Positions 27,344 through 35,843 of a stretch of 64,000 nucleotides of DNA are shown here, one piece after another. The notes beneath the pieces were generated by a model that had not been told where the DNA came from, made no database searches, and saw only the letters and a list, made by a program, of their open reading frames with translations. The position numbers were made by a program, and so were the translations under genes. The stretch lies in NCBI GenBank assembly GCA_902788805.1, contig CADALO010000007.1, forward strand, positions 190,552 through 254,551. Direction: 5' to 3'. Each line of letters begins with the position of its first letter. Position 1 is the first letter of the stretch. This stretch comes from an uncultured Bacteroidota bacterium. GTDB lineage: Bacteria; Bacteroidota; Bacteroidia; Bacteroidales; P3.

Positions 27344-28795
27344 ATGGAACAAAAGCTATTCGATACAAACGTACAATGGATTAAATACCAAGTGCTCAAG
27401 GAAGTCATCAGGCGCGCCTATGAGGGTGGACTCGATAACGCCTACACCATTCCGCGTACCATTGCTCCCGGGCCTAAAGCCGACACTCGATGCTGCATCC
27501 ACAAAGAGCGTGCTGTGCTTATGGACCGAGTCCTTGTAGCTATGGGAGGCAACAAGGATAATCCCAACGTGGTTGAAGTGTTGCCTGAAGCCTGCGATGA
27601 ATGTCCGGCGGGCGGAATGATTGTCACCGACGTCTGTCGCGGATGCCTTATGCACTCTTGCAAAGAGGTCTGTCCTAAAGGAGCCATATCCATTGTCGAC
27701 CACCGATGCCATATCGACAAAACCAAATGCATCGAATGTGGCAAATGTGCTGCCGCCTGTCCCTATAGCGCCATCATTGCGCAAAAACGTCCCTGCATCA
27801 AAAGCTGCAAGGTGAAGGCAATCAGCATCAACGACGAGGACAAAGCTGTCATCGACAACGACAAGTGCATCTCCTGCGGAGCCTGCATCGTCAGCTGTCC
27901 CTTCGGTGCCATCAGCGACAAAAGCCTTGTGCTCGACATCATCAAAATGCTAAAGGAATCGGAGAACAACACCCGCTATCGCTGCTATGCTGTCATTGCT
28001 CCCGCCATCGTCAGCCAGTGCCGCTTCGGACGCATCGAGCAGGTTGTCACCGCCATCAAGAGACTTGGGTTCCATCAGGTTGTGGAAGCCGCTCTTGGTG
28101 CCGACATCACGCTCTACAACGAAGCTCGCGAATTCAAAGAGAAAGCCGAATCCTGCGAGGCTCCCGTAATGACCACTTCCTGCTGTCCGGCCTTCGTGCG
28201 TTTTGTCGAGAACAATTTCCCCGAGCTTAAAGACGCCATTTCCTCATCGGTGTCGCCTATGGTTATGACAGCACGTCTCATCAAGCACAGCGACCCCACG
28301 GCCAAAGTGGTATTCATCGGTCCCTGTGCCGCCAAGAAGTTTGAATATACGCTCGAGAAGACTCACGGTATGATTGACAGCGTGATGAGCTTTGAAGAGC
28401 TGCAGGCCTTCGTCGACGCTCGTGGAATCGACACCACCCAGTGCGAGGATTCCACTCTCGACAACGCCTCCTTCTATGGACGCATCTTCGCCAAAAGCGG
28501 CGGAATTGCACTTGGTGTCGCCGATGTGGCCAAATCGCTTGGTGTCGACGGCGTTAAGCCTTGTGTTATGAACGGCATCGACCAGTGCCGCCAGCATCTC
28601 ACACTGTTGCGTGCCAAGAAGGAAACGGCCAACTTCTTCGAAGGAATGGCCTGCGACGGAGGCTGCGTGGGCGGCCCGCTCAGCATCACACGTTCTCCGC
28701 GCAATGTCTTCGATGTCGACAAGTACGGCAACTCGGCTCGAGAGAAGAATATCGACGGCTCCGTCAACCTCTATAAAATGACACTTGGAGAATAA
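27344..28795 (+). CDS. [FeFe] hydrogenase, group B, monomeric
   Basis: A 483-residue catalytic hydrogenase that probably reduces protons with ferredoxin electrons. The N-terminal ~195 residues carry many cysteines: CCIHKER (50-51), [25 protein letters not shown], then two ferredoxin motifs [12 protein letters not shown] (129-140) and [12 protein letters not shown] (175-186). The H-cluster domain has the full L1 TSCCP (278-282, proton-relay Cys280 kept), L2 GPCAAKK (326-332) and L3 [11 protein letters not shown] (435-445). This layout and size fit group B, widespread in gut Bacteroidota. It is the last of four close genes. Electron partner and direction are inferred from family knowledge. Confidence 0.93.
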   Translation: MEQKLFDTNVQWIKYQVLKEVIRRAYEGGLDNAYTIPRTIAPGPKADTRCCIHKERAVLMDRVLVAMGGNKDNPNVVEVLPEACDECPAGGMIVTDVCRGCLMHSCKEVCPKGAISIVDHRCHIDKTKCIECGKCAAACPYSAIIAQKRPCIKSCKVKAISINDEDKAVIDNDKCISCGACIVSCPFGAISDKSLVLDIIKMLKESENNTRYRCYAVIAPAIVSQCRFGRIEQVVTAIKRLGFHQVVEAALGADITLYNEAREFKEKAESCEAPVMTTSCCPAFVRFVENNFPELKDAISSSVSPMVMTARLIKHSDPTAKVVFIGPCAAKKFEYTLEKTHGMIDSVMSFEELQAFVDARGIDTTQCEDSTLDNASFYGRIFAKSGGIALGVADVAKSLGVDGVKPCVMNGIDQCRQHLTLLRAKKETANFFEGMACDGGCVGGPLSITRSPRNVFDVDKYGNSAREKNIDGSVNLYKMTLGE

Positions 28796-28796
28796 A

Positions 28797-28866
28797 AGAC
28801 GAAAACCATAACGAAAACCATAACGAAAACGAAAACCGATACGATAACAAACCCCTTAAACCCATT
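28797..28866 (+). repeat. G-poor tandem leader before pckA
   Basis: ACGAAAACCATA and ACGAAAACG units repeat several times and run into ACCCCTTAAACCC just before the pckA start. Like other spacers here it is rich in A and C on the coding strand. No promoter was recognised in it, so pckA may be read from upstream. Confidence 0.7.
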
Positions 28867-28872
28867 AATATT

Positions 28873-30486
28873 ATGAACGACAAAATCAGAAAAGACCTCG
28901 AAGCATTAGGCATTTCCGGCGTGAAGGAGATCCATTACAATCCCTCTTATGAGGAGCTGTTCAAGATGGAAATGGACCCCGCCCTCACCGGCTATGACAA
29001 AGGCCAGCTCACCGAGCTCGATGCAATCAACGTAATGACAGGCATCTATACCGGACGCTCGCCCAAAGACAAATACATTGTAATGGACGCCAACTCCAAA
29101 GATACTGTTTGGTGGAACACTCCTGAGTATCCCAATGACAACCATCCGATGAACGAAGATGTATGGAAGACTGTCAAAGGGCTCGCAACCAGCGAACTCT
29201 GCAACAAAGAACTCTTCGTTGTCGACGCCTTCTGCGGTGCCAACAAGGACACTCGCATCGCCGTCCGCTTCATTATGGAGGTTGCTTGGCAGGCTCACTT
29301 CGTGCTCAATATGTTCATCAAGCCATCGGCCGAAGACCTCAAGACCTTCAAGCCCAGCTTCACCGTCTATGCTGCCAGCAAGGCCAAAGTCGACAACTAC
29401 AAGGAGCTCGGCTTGCATAGCGACACCTGCGTAGCCTTCAACGTCTCAAGCCGCGAACAGGTAATCCTCAACACCTGGTATGGTGGCGAGATGAAGAAAG
29501 GTATGTTCTCTATGATGAACTACTACCTTCCGCTCAAGGGCATTGCCTCGATGCACTGCTCGGCCAACACCGATATGAAAGGCCAGAACACGGCCATCTT
29601 CTTCGGTCTCAGCGGCACCGGCAAGACCACCCTCTCGACCGATCCCAAGCGTCTCCTCATCGGCGACGACGAACACGGCTGGGACGACGACGGCGTCTTC
29701 AACTTTGAAGGCGGCTGCTACGCCAAGGTCATCAACCTCGACAAAGACAGCGAACCCGACATCTACAACGCCATCCGTCGCAATGCACTCCTCGAGAATG
29801 TCACCGTCGACAACAACGGCAAAATCGACTTCAAAGACAAATCCGTCACCGAAAACACCCGCGTCAGCTATCCCATCGACCATATCGAAAAGATAGTTCG
29901 CCCCGTCAGCGCAGCTCCTGCAGCCAAGAACGTCATCTTCCTCAGCGCCGACGCATACGGTGTGCTGCCTCCCGTCAGCATCCTCACTCCCGAACAGTGC
30001 AAGTATTACTTCCTCAGCGGTTTCACTGCCAAGCTTGCCGGTACCGAACGCGGCATCACCGAGCCCACGCCGACCTTCAGCGCCTGCTTCGGACAAGCAT
30101 TCCTCGAGCTGCATCCCACCAAGTATGCCGAAGAGCTCGTGAAACGTATGGAACGCAGCGGAGCAAAGGCCTATCTCGTCAACACTGGCTGGAACGGCAC
30201 AGGCAAACGCATCTCCATCAAAGACACACGCGGCATCATCGACGCCATCCTTGACGGTTCCATCGAGAAGGCACCCACCAAGAAAGTGCCCTATTTCGAC
30301 TTCGAAGTCCCCACAGCACTTCCCGGTGTCGACCCCGCAATTCTCGATCCGCGCGACACCTACGCCGATGCGTCGGAATGGGACAAGAAAGCCAAAAACC
30401 TTGCCCAGCTCTTCATCAACAACTTTGTCAAGTTCACCCACAACGACGCAGGCAAAGCCCTCGTCGCTGCCGGTCCACAACTCTAA
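28873..30486 (+). CDS. pckA: Phosphoenolpyruvate carboxykinase (ATP)
   Basis: The enzyme interconverts PEP, CO2 and ADP with oxaloacetate and ATP. In fermenting Bacteroidota it usually works towards oxaloacetate, feeding succinate formation and gaining ATP. At 537 residues it has the standard length. The P-loop [11 protein letters not shown] is near residue 245, followed by the metal-binding [35 protein letters not shown] near 55-70 and [15 protein letters not shown] near 440 are family signatures. It follows the group B hydrogenase by 77 bases and ends at a terminator. Confidence 0.97.
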   Translation: MNDKIRKDLEALGISGVKEIHYNPSYEELFKMEMDPALTGYDKGQLTELDAINVMTGIYTGRSPKDKYIVMDANSKDTVWWNTPEYPNDNHPMNEDVWKTVKGLATSELCNKELFVVDAFCGANKDTRIAVRFIMEVAWQAHFVLNMFIKPSAEDLKTFKPSFTVYAASKAKVDNYKELGLHSDTCVAFNVSSREQVILNTWYGGEMKKGMFSMMNYYLPLKGIASMHCSANTDMKGQNTAIFFGLSGTGKTTLSTDPKRLLIGDDEHGWDDDGVFNFEGGCYAKVINLDKDSEPDIYNAIRRNALLENVTVDNNGKIDFKDKSVTENTRVSYPIDHIEKIVRPVSAAPAAKNVIFLSADAYGVLPPVSILTPEQCKYYFLSGFTAKLAGTERGITEPTPTFSACFGQAFLELHPTKYAEELVKRMERSGAKAYLVNTGWNGTGKRISIKDTRGIIDAILDGSIEKAPTKKVPYFDFEVPTALPGVDPAILDPRDTYADASEWDKKAKNLAQLFINNFVKFTHNDAGKALVAAGPQL

Positions 30487-30498
30487 TTCCTGACCGCA

Positions 30499-30542
30499 GG
30501 GCATCCTGCCAGCAAGAAAAGGAGCGCAGGCTTCCAGCCTGC
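30499..30542. repeat. Two small inverted repeats after pckA
   Basis: GCAGG-GCAT-CCTGC and GCAGGCTTCCAGCCTGC (30526-30542) are adjacent hairpins separated by a purine-rich linker. They resemble short palindromes scattered in many bacterial genomes. They lie between the pckA stop and the terminator stem and might act as 3' end structures. Confidence 0.5.
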
Positions 30543-30548
30543 AAACAC

Positions 30549-30585
30549 AAAAAAACGGAAAGCCACGCGGCTTTCCGTTTTTTGT
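30549..30585. terminator. Terminator between pckA and lipoprotein gene
   Basis: AAACGGAAAGCC and GGCTTTCCGTTT enclose a four-base loop, with A-runs on one side and T-runs on the other, so it can serve both convergent genes. A TTTCCG/TTTTCG tandem run follows to about 30620. Confidence 0.85.
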
Positions 30586-30624
30586 TTCCGTTTCCGTTTT
30601 CGTTTTCGTTTTCGTCTTCGTTTC

Positions 30625-31227
30625 TCACACACCCGTCTTCTTCTCAACCTTGATATAGTTCGGCATAGGCACCGTGTAAGTGCCCACATTGAGCATAGGC
30701 TTGATTCTCAGCCCCACCTTCGACGAAGTACCGTCGTTCTTGAAACTGCTTACGAAATTCTTCAGTGCGCCGATGCCGTCCTTGCTGAACATACTGTACA
30801 AGTCGGTGTTCACACCCAGCGGAACCGTTGTCGTAGCCTGCTTTGTCACCGTATAGTTCTTCGTGCTGTTGCCCTGTGCAAACTGGCTGCCGTCGATGTC
30901 CAGAATCCAGTCCATCGCCGTCAGAGCAGCGTTACGTTCTGTCGGGTTCTTGATGTCGATGTTAACATCCATTGCCATCGGAACCGCTTTGCCTACCAGC
31001 GCCGAAGTCAGTTTCAGCACGTCGCCGGCGGTGATGTTGCCGTTAGTGATATTCTTCACATTGACACCTGCAATCGTCAGGTTAGAGACATTTTTGAGGT
31101 TATACTCACAGTTTGCCAGATTAGCCAGGCTTGCAGCCTGATCAAGCACACTGTTCAACGCAGCGCACGCCGACAGCGACACACACGCCGCACAAACGAC
31201 AAACAAACGTATCAATCTTTTTTTCAT
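30625..31227 (-). CDS. Lipoprotein resembling LEA/WHy-type proteins
   Basis: A 200-residue protein with a lipoprotein signal peptide (lipobox SLSAC, Cys near 21). The body contains NVSNLTIAGVNVKNI and VNIDIKNPTERNAALTAMDW, the pattern of the LEA14/water-stress fold found in small envelope lipoproteins. The function is unknown. It has its own perfect promoter and is convergent with pckA. Its 5' side faces a 765-base region with two palindromic repeats. Confidence 0.72.
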   Translation of the reverse strand: MKKRLIRLFVVCAACVSLSACAALNSVLDQAASLANLANCEYNLKNVSNLTIAGVNVKNITNGNITAGDVLKLTSALVGKAVPMAMDVNIDIKNPTERNAALTAMDWILDIDGSQFAQGNSTKNYTVTKQATTTVPLGVNTDLYSMFSKDGIGALKNFVSSFKNDGTSSKVGLRIKPMLNVGTYTVPMPNYIKVEKKTGV

Positions 31228-31263
31228 AATATTACATTTTTATTGTTCAACATTTTCAATCTG

Positions 31264-31294
31264 CAAAGATACACCTTTTTACCGTTCCGACAAA
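31264..31294 (-). promoter_or_regulatory. Promoter of the LEA-like lipoprotein gene
   Basis: On the minus strand TTTG (31291-31294) is followed after 19 bases by TATCTTTG (31264-31271), 37 bases before the start codon. Confidence 0.82.
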
Positions 31295-31421
31295 AATAAA
31301 TTATTATGACATTAAATTTCATTTTTCTCTGATAGGAATAATCTATCTAATTACCAAATGTTTGACGATGCGACATACCCCGGCCTTCGTTTTTGTTCAC
31401 CGCTTTACAATTGGAACGGCT

Positions 31422-31559
31422 GGTGCGACACACCCCGCCGCTTTGCGGCACCCCTCTCCAAGAGGGGATGGGCTGCCGCATCGGTTTGATTATCAGTAAA
31501 GCGCCGCCGCGCCATCCCCTCTTGGAGAGGGGTGGCCGAAGGCCGGGGTGTGTCGCACC
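31422..31559. repeat. GC-rich dispersed palindrome, copy 1
   Basis: A 138-bp inverted repeat begins GGTGCGACACACCCC and ends with its complement. The arms also contain CACCCCTCTCC and GGAGAGGGGTG, plus a central AT-rich bridge TTTGATTATCAGTAAA. Copy 2 at 55711-55854 matches most positions. A truncated piece of the same end (GCGACATACCCCGGCC) lies at 31369-31384. No open frame spans it. Likely a non-autonomous mobile or REP-like element. Confidence 0.82.
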
Positions 31560-31691
31560 GTGAAAAATGCTTTCCGAAAACTTAATAAAAGTTATTTTTT
31601 GGCCTTGTTTTACTCAATAATCTGAAAACCAACCAAATAGCTATAATTCACCATTGCTTCATAACCGCCTCATTTCCAGTCCTTCAAGGGA

Positions 31692-31805
31692 CCAACTCCG
31701 TCATATGTACAATATATGTACAATACTTGTACAATATTTGTACGTTTATAATCGTACATATATTGTACAAGTATTGTACATATATTGTACATATGACGGA
31801 GTTGG
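31692..31805. repeat. 11-bp-periodic palindromic array B (TTGTACAATA units)
   Basis: Arms 31692-31744 and 31753-31805 (53 bases each) pair with a single mismatch around the loop TTTATAAT. The outer part is CCAACTCCGTCAT and the inner part four 11-bp units of nnTGTACAATA. Left of it, TAACCGCCTCATTTCCA and GGGACCAAC match the flanks of array A in the opposite order. It lies between the divergent lipoprotein and glnS genes, about 70 bases upstream of the glnS promoter. Confidence 0.92.
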
Positions 31806-31873
31806 TATGGCTCGTTTGCGCGGACGGTGCAGGGTGGAGGAGAGGCGAACTCTATATTTCAATGAAAAAATCT

Positions 31874-31904
31874 TTTGCCGATTACGAAAAGTTTCGTATC
31901 TTTG
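31874..31904 (+). promoter_or_regulatory. Promoter of glnS
   Basis: TTTG at 31874-31877 and TATCTTTG at 31897-31904 are 19 bases apart, a perfect match, giving a leader of about 80 bases to the ATG at 31993. Confidence 0.85.
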
Positions 31905-31992
31905 TATTCGCGTAAACTATGTTGCGCCTTTATTATTTTTTTATAAATCAGGATGCTAAACCATTGGCATCTGTCGTTGATATAATGTATAA

Positions 31993-33687
31993 ATGGAAGA
32001 AAAAGACGAAAAACAACTGAATTTCCTCGAGGAAATCATCGAAAAGGGATTGAATGACGGCAGCTACAAGTCTATTTTGACGCGTTTCCCGCCGGAGCCC
32101 AACGGCTATCTCCACATTGGACACGCCAAATCAATATGCCTCAACTTCGGTCTTGCAAAGAAGTATGGCGGCAAGACCAACCTGCGTTTTGACGACACCA
32201 ACCCTGTCAAGGAAGACACCGAATATGTAGACTCGATTCAAAACGACATCCGCTGGCTCGGTTTCGAATGGGCCGGTGTACACTATGCCTCCGACTATTT
32301 CGAACAGCTCTACCAGTGGGCCGAACTGCTTATAAGCAAGGGGCTTGCCTACGTTGACGACCAGACCCTTGAGGAAATACGCGCCAACCGCGGCACGGTG
32401 ACGTCGCCGGGCAAGGACAGCCCTTGGCGCAACCGCTCGGTAGAGGAGAACCTTGACCTCTTCCGCCGTATGCGCGCCGGCGAGTTTGAAGACGGCAGCC
32501 GCGTACTGAGAGCCAAAATCGATATGGCACATCCCAATATGATGTTCCGCGACCCCATAATGTACCGCATCCTTCACGCCCACCATCACCGCACGGGCGA
32601 CAAGTGGTGCATATACCCGATGTATGACTATGCACACGGCCAGAGCGACTCTATTGAGGGCATCACGCACTCGATATGCACGCTGGAATTCGACATCCAC
32701 CGTCCGCTCTACGACTGGTTCATCCAGCAGCTGGGCATCTTCCCGAGCCACCAGTATGAGTTTGCGCGCCTGAACATCGACTACACCGTGATGAGCAAGC
32801 GCAAGCTACTGCAGCTTGTGAAGGAGCACTATGTCAGCGGATGGGACGACCCGCGAATGCCGACCATCTGCGGCTTCCGTCGCAGGGGCTATACCCCCGA
32901 GAGCATCCGCAGCTTCTGCGACCGCATCGGTGTGGCCAAACGCGACAACATCATCAGCTACTCGCTTCTGGAATTCTCACTCCGCGAGCACCTCAACAAG
33001 GTGGCTCAGCGCCGTATGGCTGTGTTGAATCCCGTCAAGTTGGTCATCGACAACTATCCCGCCGGCCAGGAAGAGCTGCTCACCGCCGTCAACAACCCCG
33101 AGAACGAGGCCGACGGCAAGCGTCAGGTGCCCTTCTGCGGCGAACTCTACATAGAGCGCGACGACTTTATGGAGAATCCTCCCAAGAAGTATTTCCGCCT
33201 CTCGCCTGGCACCGAGGTGCGTCTGCGCTATGCCTACTTCGTAACCTGCACAAGCGTTGAGAAGGACGCCGAGGGCAACATTACCTGCATCCACTGCACC
33301 TACGACCCCGCCACCCGTGGCGGCGACGCCCCCGACGGACGCAAGGTGAAAGGCACCATCCACTGGGTCAGTGCCCGTCACGCCGTTGATGCCGAGGTGA
33401 GAATGTTCGACCGCCTCTTTGCTGCCGAAGCTCCCGACGAGGTTCCCGAAGGCGGCACCTTCCTCGACAACCTCAACCCCGACAGCCTGCAGGTCCTCAA
33501 CAACTGCAAGATTGAACCGGCCATTGTGGACGACGTTAAGACTCCCAACAAGGAAAACGGCGTGGATGCTCCCCACCGCTTCCAGTTTGAACGTCTGGGC
33601 TACTTCTGCACCGACCCCGACGGCAGTAGCGACCATCTGGTGTTCAATCGTTCCTGCACCCTCAAGGATTCGTTCAAGATTGGCTGA
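31993..33687 (+). CDS. glnS: Glutaminyl-tRNA synthetase
   Basis: The enzyme charges tRNA-Gln directly with glutamine. At 564 residues it is the usual bacterial length. Class I signatures are [14 protein letters not shown] near 32-45 and [11 protein letters not shown] (KMSKS loop) near 265. [16 protein letters not shown] is typical of GlnRS/GluRS. The C-terminal beta-barrels for anticodon binding are present ([18 protein letters not shown]). The gene follows a strong promoter and stands alone before a repetitive spacer. Confidence 0.96.
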   Translation: MEEKDEKQLNFLEEIIEKGLNDGSYKSILTRFPPEPNGYLHIGHAKSICLNFGLAKKYGGKTNLRFDDTNPVKEDTEYVDSIQNDIRWLGFEWAGVHYASDYFEQLYQWAELLISKGLAYVDDQTLEEIRANRGTVTSPGKDSPWRNRSVEENLDLFRRMRAGEFEDGSRVLRAKIDMAHPNMMFRDPIMYRILHAHHHRTGDKWCIYPMYDYAHGQSDSIEGITHSICTLEFDIHRPLYDWFIQQLGIFPSHQYEFARLNIDYTVMSKRKLLQLVKEHYVSGWDDPRMPTICGFRRRGYTPESIRSFCDRIGVAKRDNIISYSLLEFSLREHLNKVAQRRMAVLNPVKLVIDNYPAGQEELLTAVNNPENEADGKRQVPFCGELYIERDDFMENPPKKYFRLSPGTEVRLRYAYFVTCTSVEKDAEGNITCIHCTYDPATRGGDAPDGRKVKGTIHWVSARHAVDAEVRMFDRLFAAEAPDEVPEGGTFLDNLNPDSLQVLNNCKIEPAIVDDVKTPNKENGVDAPHRFQFERLGYFCTDPDGSSDHLVFNRSCTLKDSFKIG

Positions 33688-33744
33688 AAGGGATTGAAGG
33701 ACCGAGAGAACCGCCAGCGGTTGCTCGAATGACAACCCTTCACC

Positions 33745-33800
33745 CCTAAAACTCTAAAACTCTAAAACCCTAAAACATTTTAACCCTTAAACCCTCCAAG
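33745..33800 (+). repeat. Tandem CTAAAAC-type spacer
   Basis: CCTAAAACTCTAAAACTCT-type heptads grade into TTTTAACCCTTAAACCC directly before the next start codon. Again G-free on the coding strand. Confidence 0.65.
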
Positions 33801-33802
33801 AA

Positions 33803-35383
33803 ATGAAACGACAGACCTCTTTGTACTTCATCGTTATCGGAGCTTTTCTGCTCTTCATCTCGGGCAATTTCCTCTCCGAGGGACTCTCGCGAGTAGGTAT
33901 GGACAACGCTGTCGTTTCGCAGCGAATGGCCGAGGGTTTTGAGGAGTTCTGGCTGCCCTCGATGGGCGCTCCTGGCAACCCCGACCGGCACAACTATCTG
34001 CCGTTGGGCTACTGGCTCGAAAGCAAGTGGTTCCAGCTTTTCGGCAACAACTCGTTTATGGCCGAGAAGGTCTATTCGGTGCTCACCTACTTCATCATTG
34101 CGGCACTGATGATATGGATATGGTCCCTGACAGGACACAACCGCAAGACCGGATGGCTGCCGCTGATGTACTGGATAACCATCCCCATCGTTTCGTGGTC
34201 GGCCACCAACAACCTGCTGGAGAGCACGATGACTATGTTCGTCCTGCTCTCGGTGGTGTTCCTGCTGAAAGCCGGAAATGCATCATTCATAGCGCATTCG
34301 CGACTGGCATTAGGCAAGCCCACAGGCCCCTACAGGCTAAGCCGAACAGCGTGGATTGTTCTGGCAGCCCTGATGATGGAACTGGCCTTTATGGTGAAAG
34401 GTTTTGCCGGATTGTTCCCCATCTTTTTCCCGTTCCTCTACTGGCTGATAGTGCGCCGCGAACGTATACTGTTTCCTGTCTTCACCACTGGCGTGATACT
34501 CATAATCTGGATGGCAACGGTCTTTATCGCTGTCATTGTTTCGCCCGACATCTATCACCACCTGTACAACTATTTGCACGGCCAGATGATTGGCGGAATG
34601 CTGCACGTGCAAACTGTGGCGTCCCGTTTCTACATCATCTATGTCCTGATAATCCAAAGCATTATACCGCTGATTATTACGGCAGTGCTTTGCGTCATCC
34701 GCATCAAAAACCGACCGTTCTACCGCTTCCTATTCTTCTGGCGCAACCGCGACAAGCTTACCGCTCTGCAGATTGAACGCGCCAAACTGGGATGGTTCTT
34801 CTTCGCACTGGGTCTGTCGGGCATCATTCCTATTATGCTGGGCCTGAAGCAGCAGGAGTTCTACATCGTGCCGACTTTGCCTTTCTTCGCAATAGCAATG
34901 GCCTGCCTGCTCTACGACCTGCTTGAGGACTGGCTGGAGCGAATGAACAAGACTGCCGAACGGGTACTGACGGGACTTGCAATACTGATATTCGGCTCGG
35001 GTCTGCTGCTGAACCTGAGCAGCATCCACAAAATCAACTCCAACCAAGACCTGCTGTCGGATATGCGTATGATACTGCCCTATCTGGAGAACGGAGAAAC
35101 CCTAATGGTTAGCAACGAGGTGATGGAATCGCCCGAGGTGGCAGAATATTTCTACCGCTACAAGAAGATTCTGTTCGACACCACTCCCGACCACGAGCAC
35201 TTTCTTACGATGTACAGCCGTGCAGCCGACCTGCCAACCGATATGGGATTCAAGAAGACTGACATCCCGACACGATTATACATCCTGTACGAGAAAGTGA
35301 ATGAGGTGGAGACTGAAACCGTGATTGATACAACAACTATTGACACTATTGGCTATGAACAAATGGATATTGCTGACATTTAG
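33803..35383 (+). CDS. GT-C membrane glycosyltransferase (ArnT/PMT family)
   Basis: A 526-residue polytopic membrane protein with about eleven hydrophobic segments. The first periplasmic loop holds the ArnT/PMT-type acidic residues (VGMDNAVVSQRMAEGF) and later NYLPLGYWLESKWF. It probably moves a sugar from undecaprenyl phosphate to a lipid A- or surface-linked acceptor in the periplasm. Its end overlaps the start of the next gene by 29 bases, so they are likely cotranscribed. Confidence 0.85.
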   Translation: MKRQTSLYFIVIGAFLLFISGNFLSEGLSRVGMDNAVVSQRMAEGFEEFWLPSMGAPGNPDRHNYLPLGYWLESKWFQLFGNNSFMAEKVYSVLTYFIIAALMIWIWSLTGHNRKTGWLPLMYWITIPIVSWSATNNLLESTMTMFVLLSVVFLLKAGNASFIAHSRLALGKPTGPYRLSRTAWIVLAALMMELAFMVKGFAGLFPIFFPFLYWLIVRRERILFPVFTTGVILIIWMATVFIAVIVSPDIYHHLYNYLHGQMIGGMLHVQTVASRFYIIYVLIIQSIIPLIITAVLCVIRIKNRPFYRFLFFWRNRDKLTALQIERAKLGWFFFALGLSGIIPIMLGLKQQEFYIVPTLPFFAIAMACLLYDLLEDWLERMNKTAERVLTGLAILIFGSGLLLNLSSIHKINSNQDLLSDMRMILPYLENGETLMVSNEVMESPEVAEYFYRYKKILFDTTPDHEHFLTMYSRAADLPTDMGFKKTDIPTRLYILYEKVNEVETETVIDTTTIDTIGYEQMDIADI

Positions 35384-35819
35384 CCTGCTGGTGTTTGCCG
35401 GATGCAACGGCAAATATGAAATGGGCGACTTCTATAAAGACAACGACACTAAAGGCATTGTCGTTCAAGTCGACGGCGACGGACGTGCAGTGCTGGTAAT
35501 GTCACTCGACGAGGCTGTCAATATCAATGCCGACTCCGCCTTCATCTGGGCCGAGCAGTTTGACGGAGGTGGCTGGCATCTGCCCACTAAGGAGGAGATG
35601 ACAACCATCAGGAAATACAAGAACCTCGTCAACAGCACCCTGGAACGCAAGGGCTTTAATACAATACTTACAAACCATACTTTCTATTGGACCGGCACTC
35701 CTTGCTCGGAATCGCACACTTATGCCTGCGGTCCCGACGGCATCAAATGCTATTTCAACCAGAACCTTTCGTCCTGCTACCGTGCAAGGGCGGTAAAGAG
35801 AATTGACAAACAGATTTAA
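35355..35819 (+). CDS. Lipoprotein with DUF1566/Lcl-like domain
   Basis: A 154-residue protein with a lipoprotein signal (LLVFAGC). The body has the pattern WHLPTKEEM, YWTGTPCSE and CYRARAVKR, which is that of DUF1566/Lcl C-terminal domains found in surface proteins. ATG 35355 was taken because the signal peptide starts there; a TTG 30 bases earlier is also in frame. It overlaps the GT-C gene and lies 24 bases before pheT. Confidence 0.75.
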   Translation: MNKWILLTFSLLVFAGCNGKYEMGDFYKDNDTKGIVVQVDGDGRAVLVMSLDEAVNINADSAFIWAEQFDGGGWHLPTKEEMTTIRKYKNLVNSTLERKGFNTILTNHTFYWTGTPCSESHTYACGPDGIKCYFNQNLSSCYRARAVKRIDKQI

Positions 35820-35843
35820 AGAATAATAAAACATATACACATA

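Noticed and set aside
31654..31959. 101-codon plus-strand frame before glnS
   Set aside because: It runs through palindromic array B and the glnS promoter; the tyrosine/isoleucine repeats are just the array translated.
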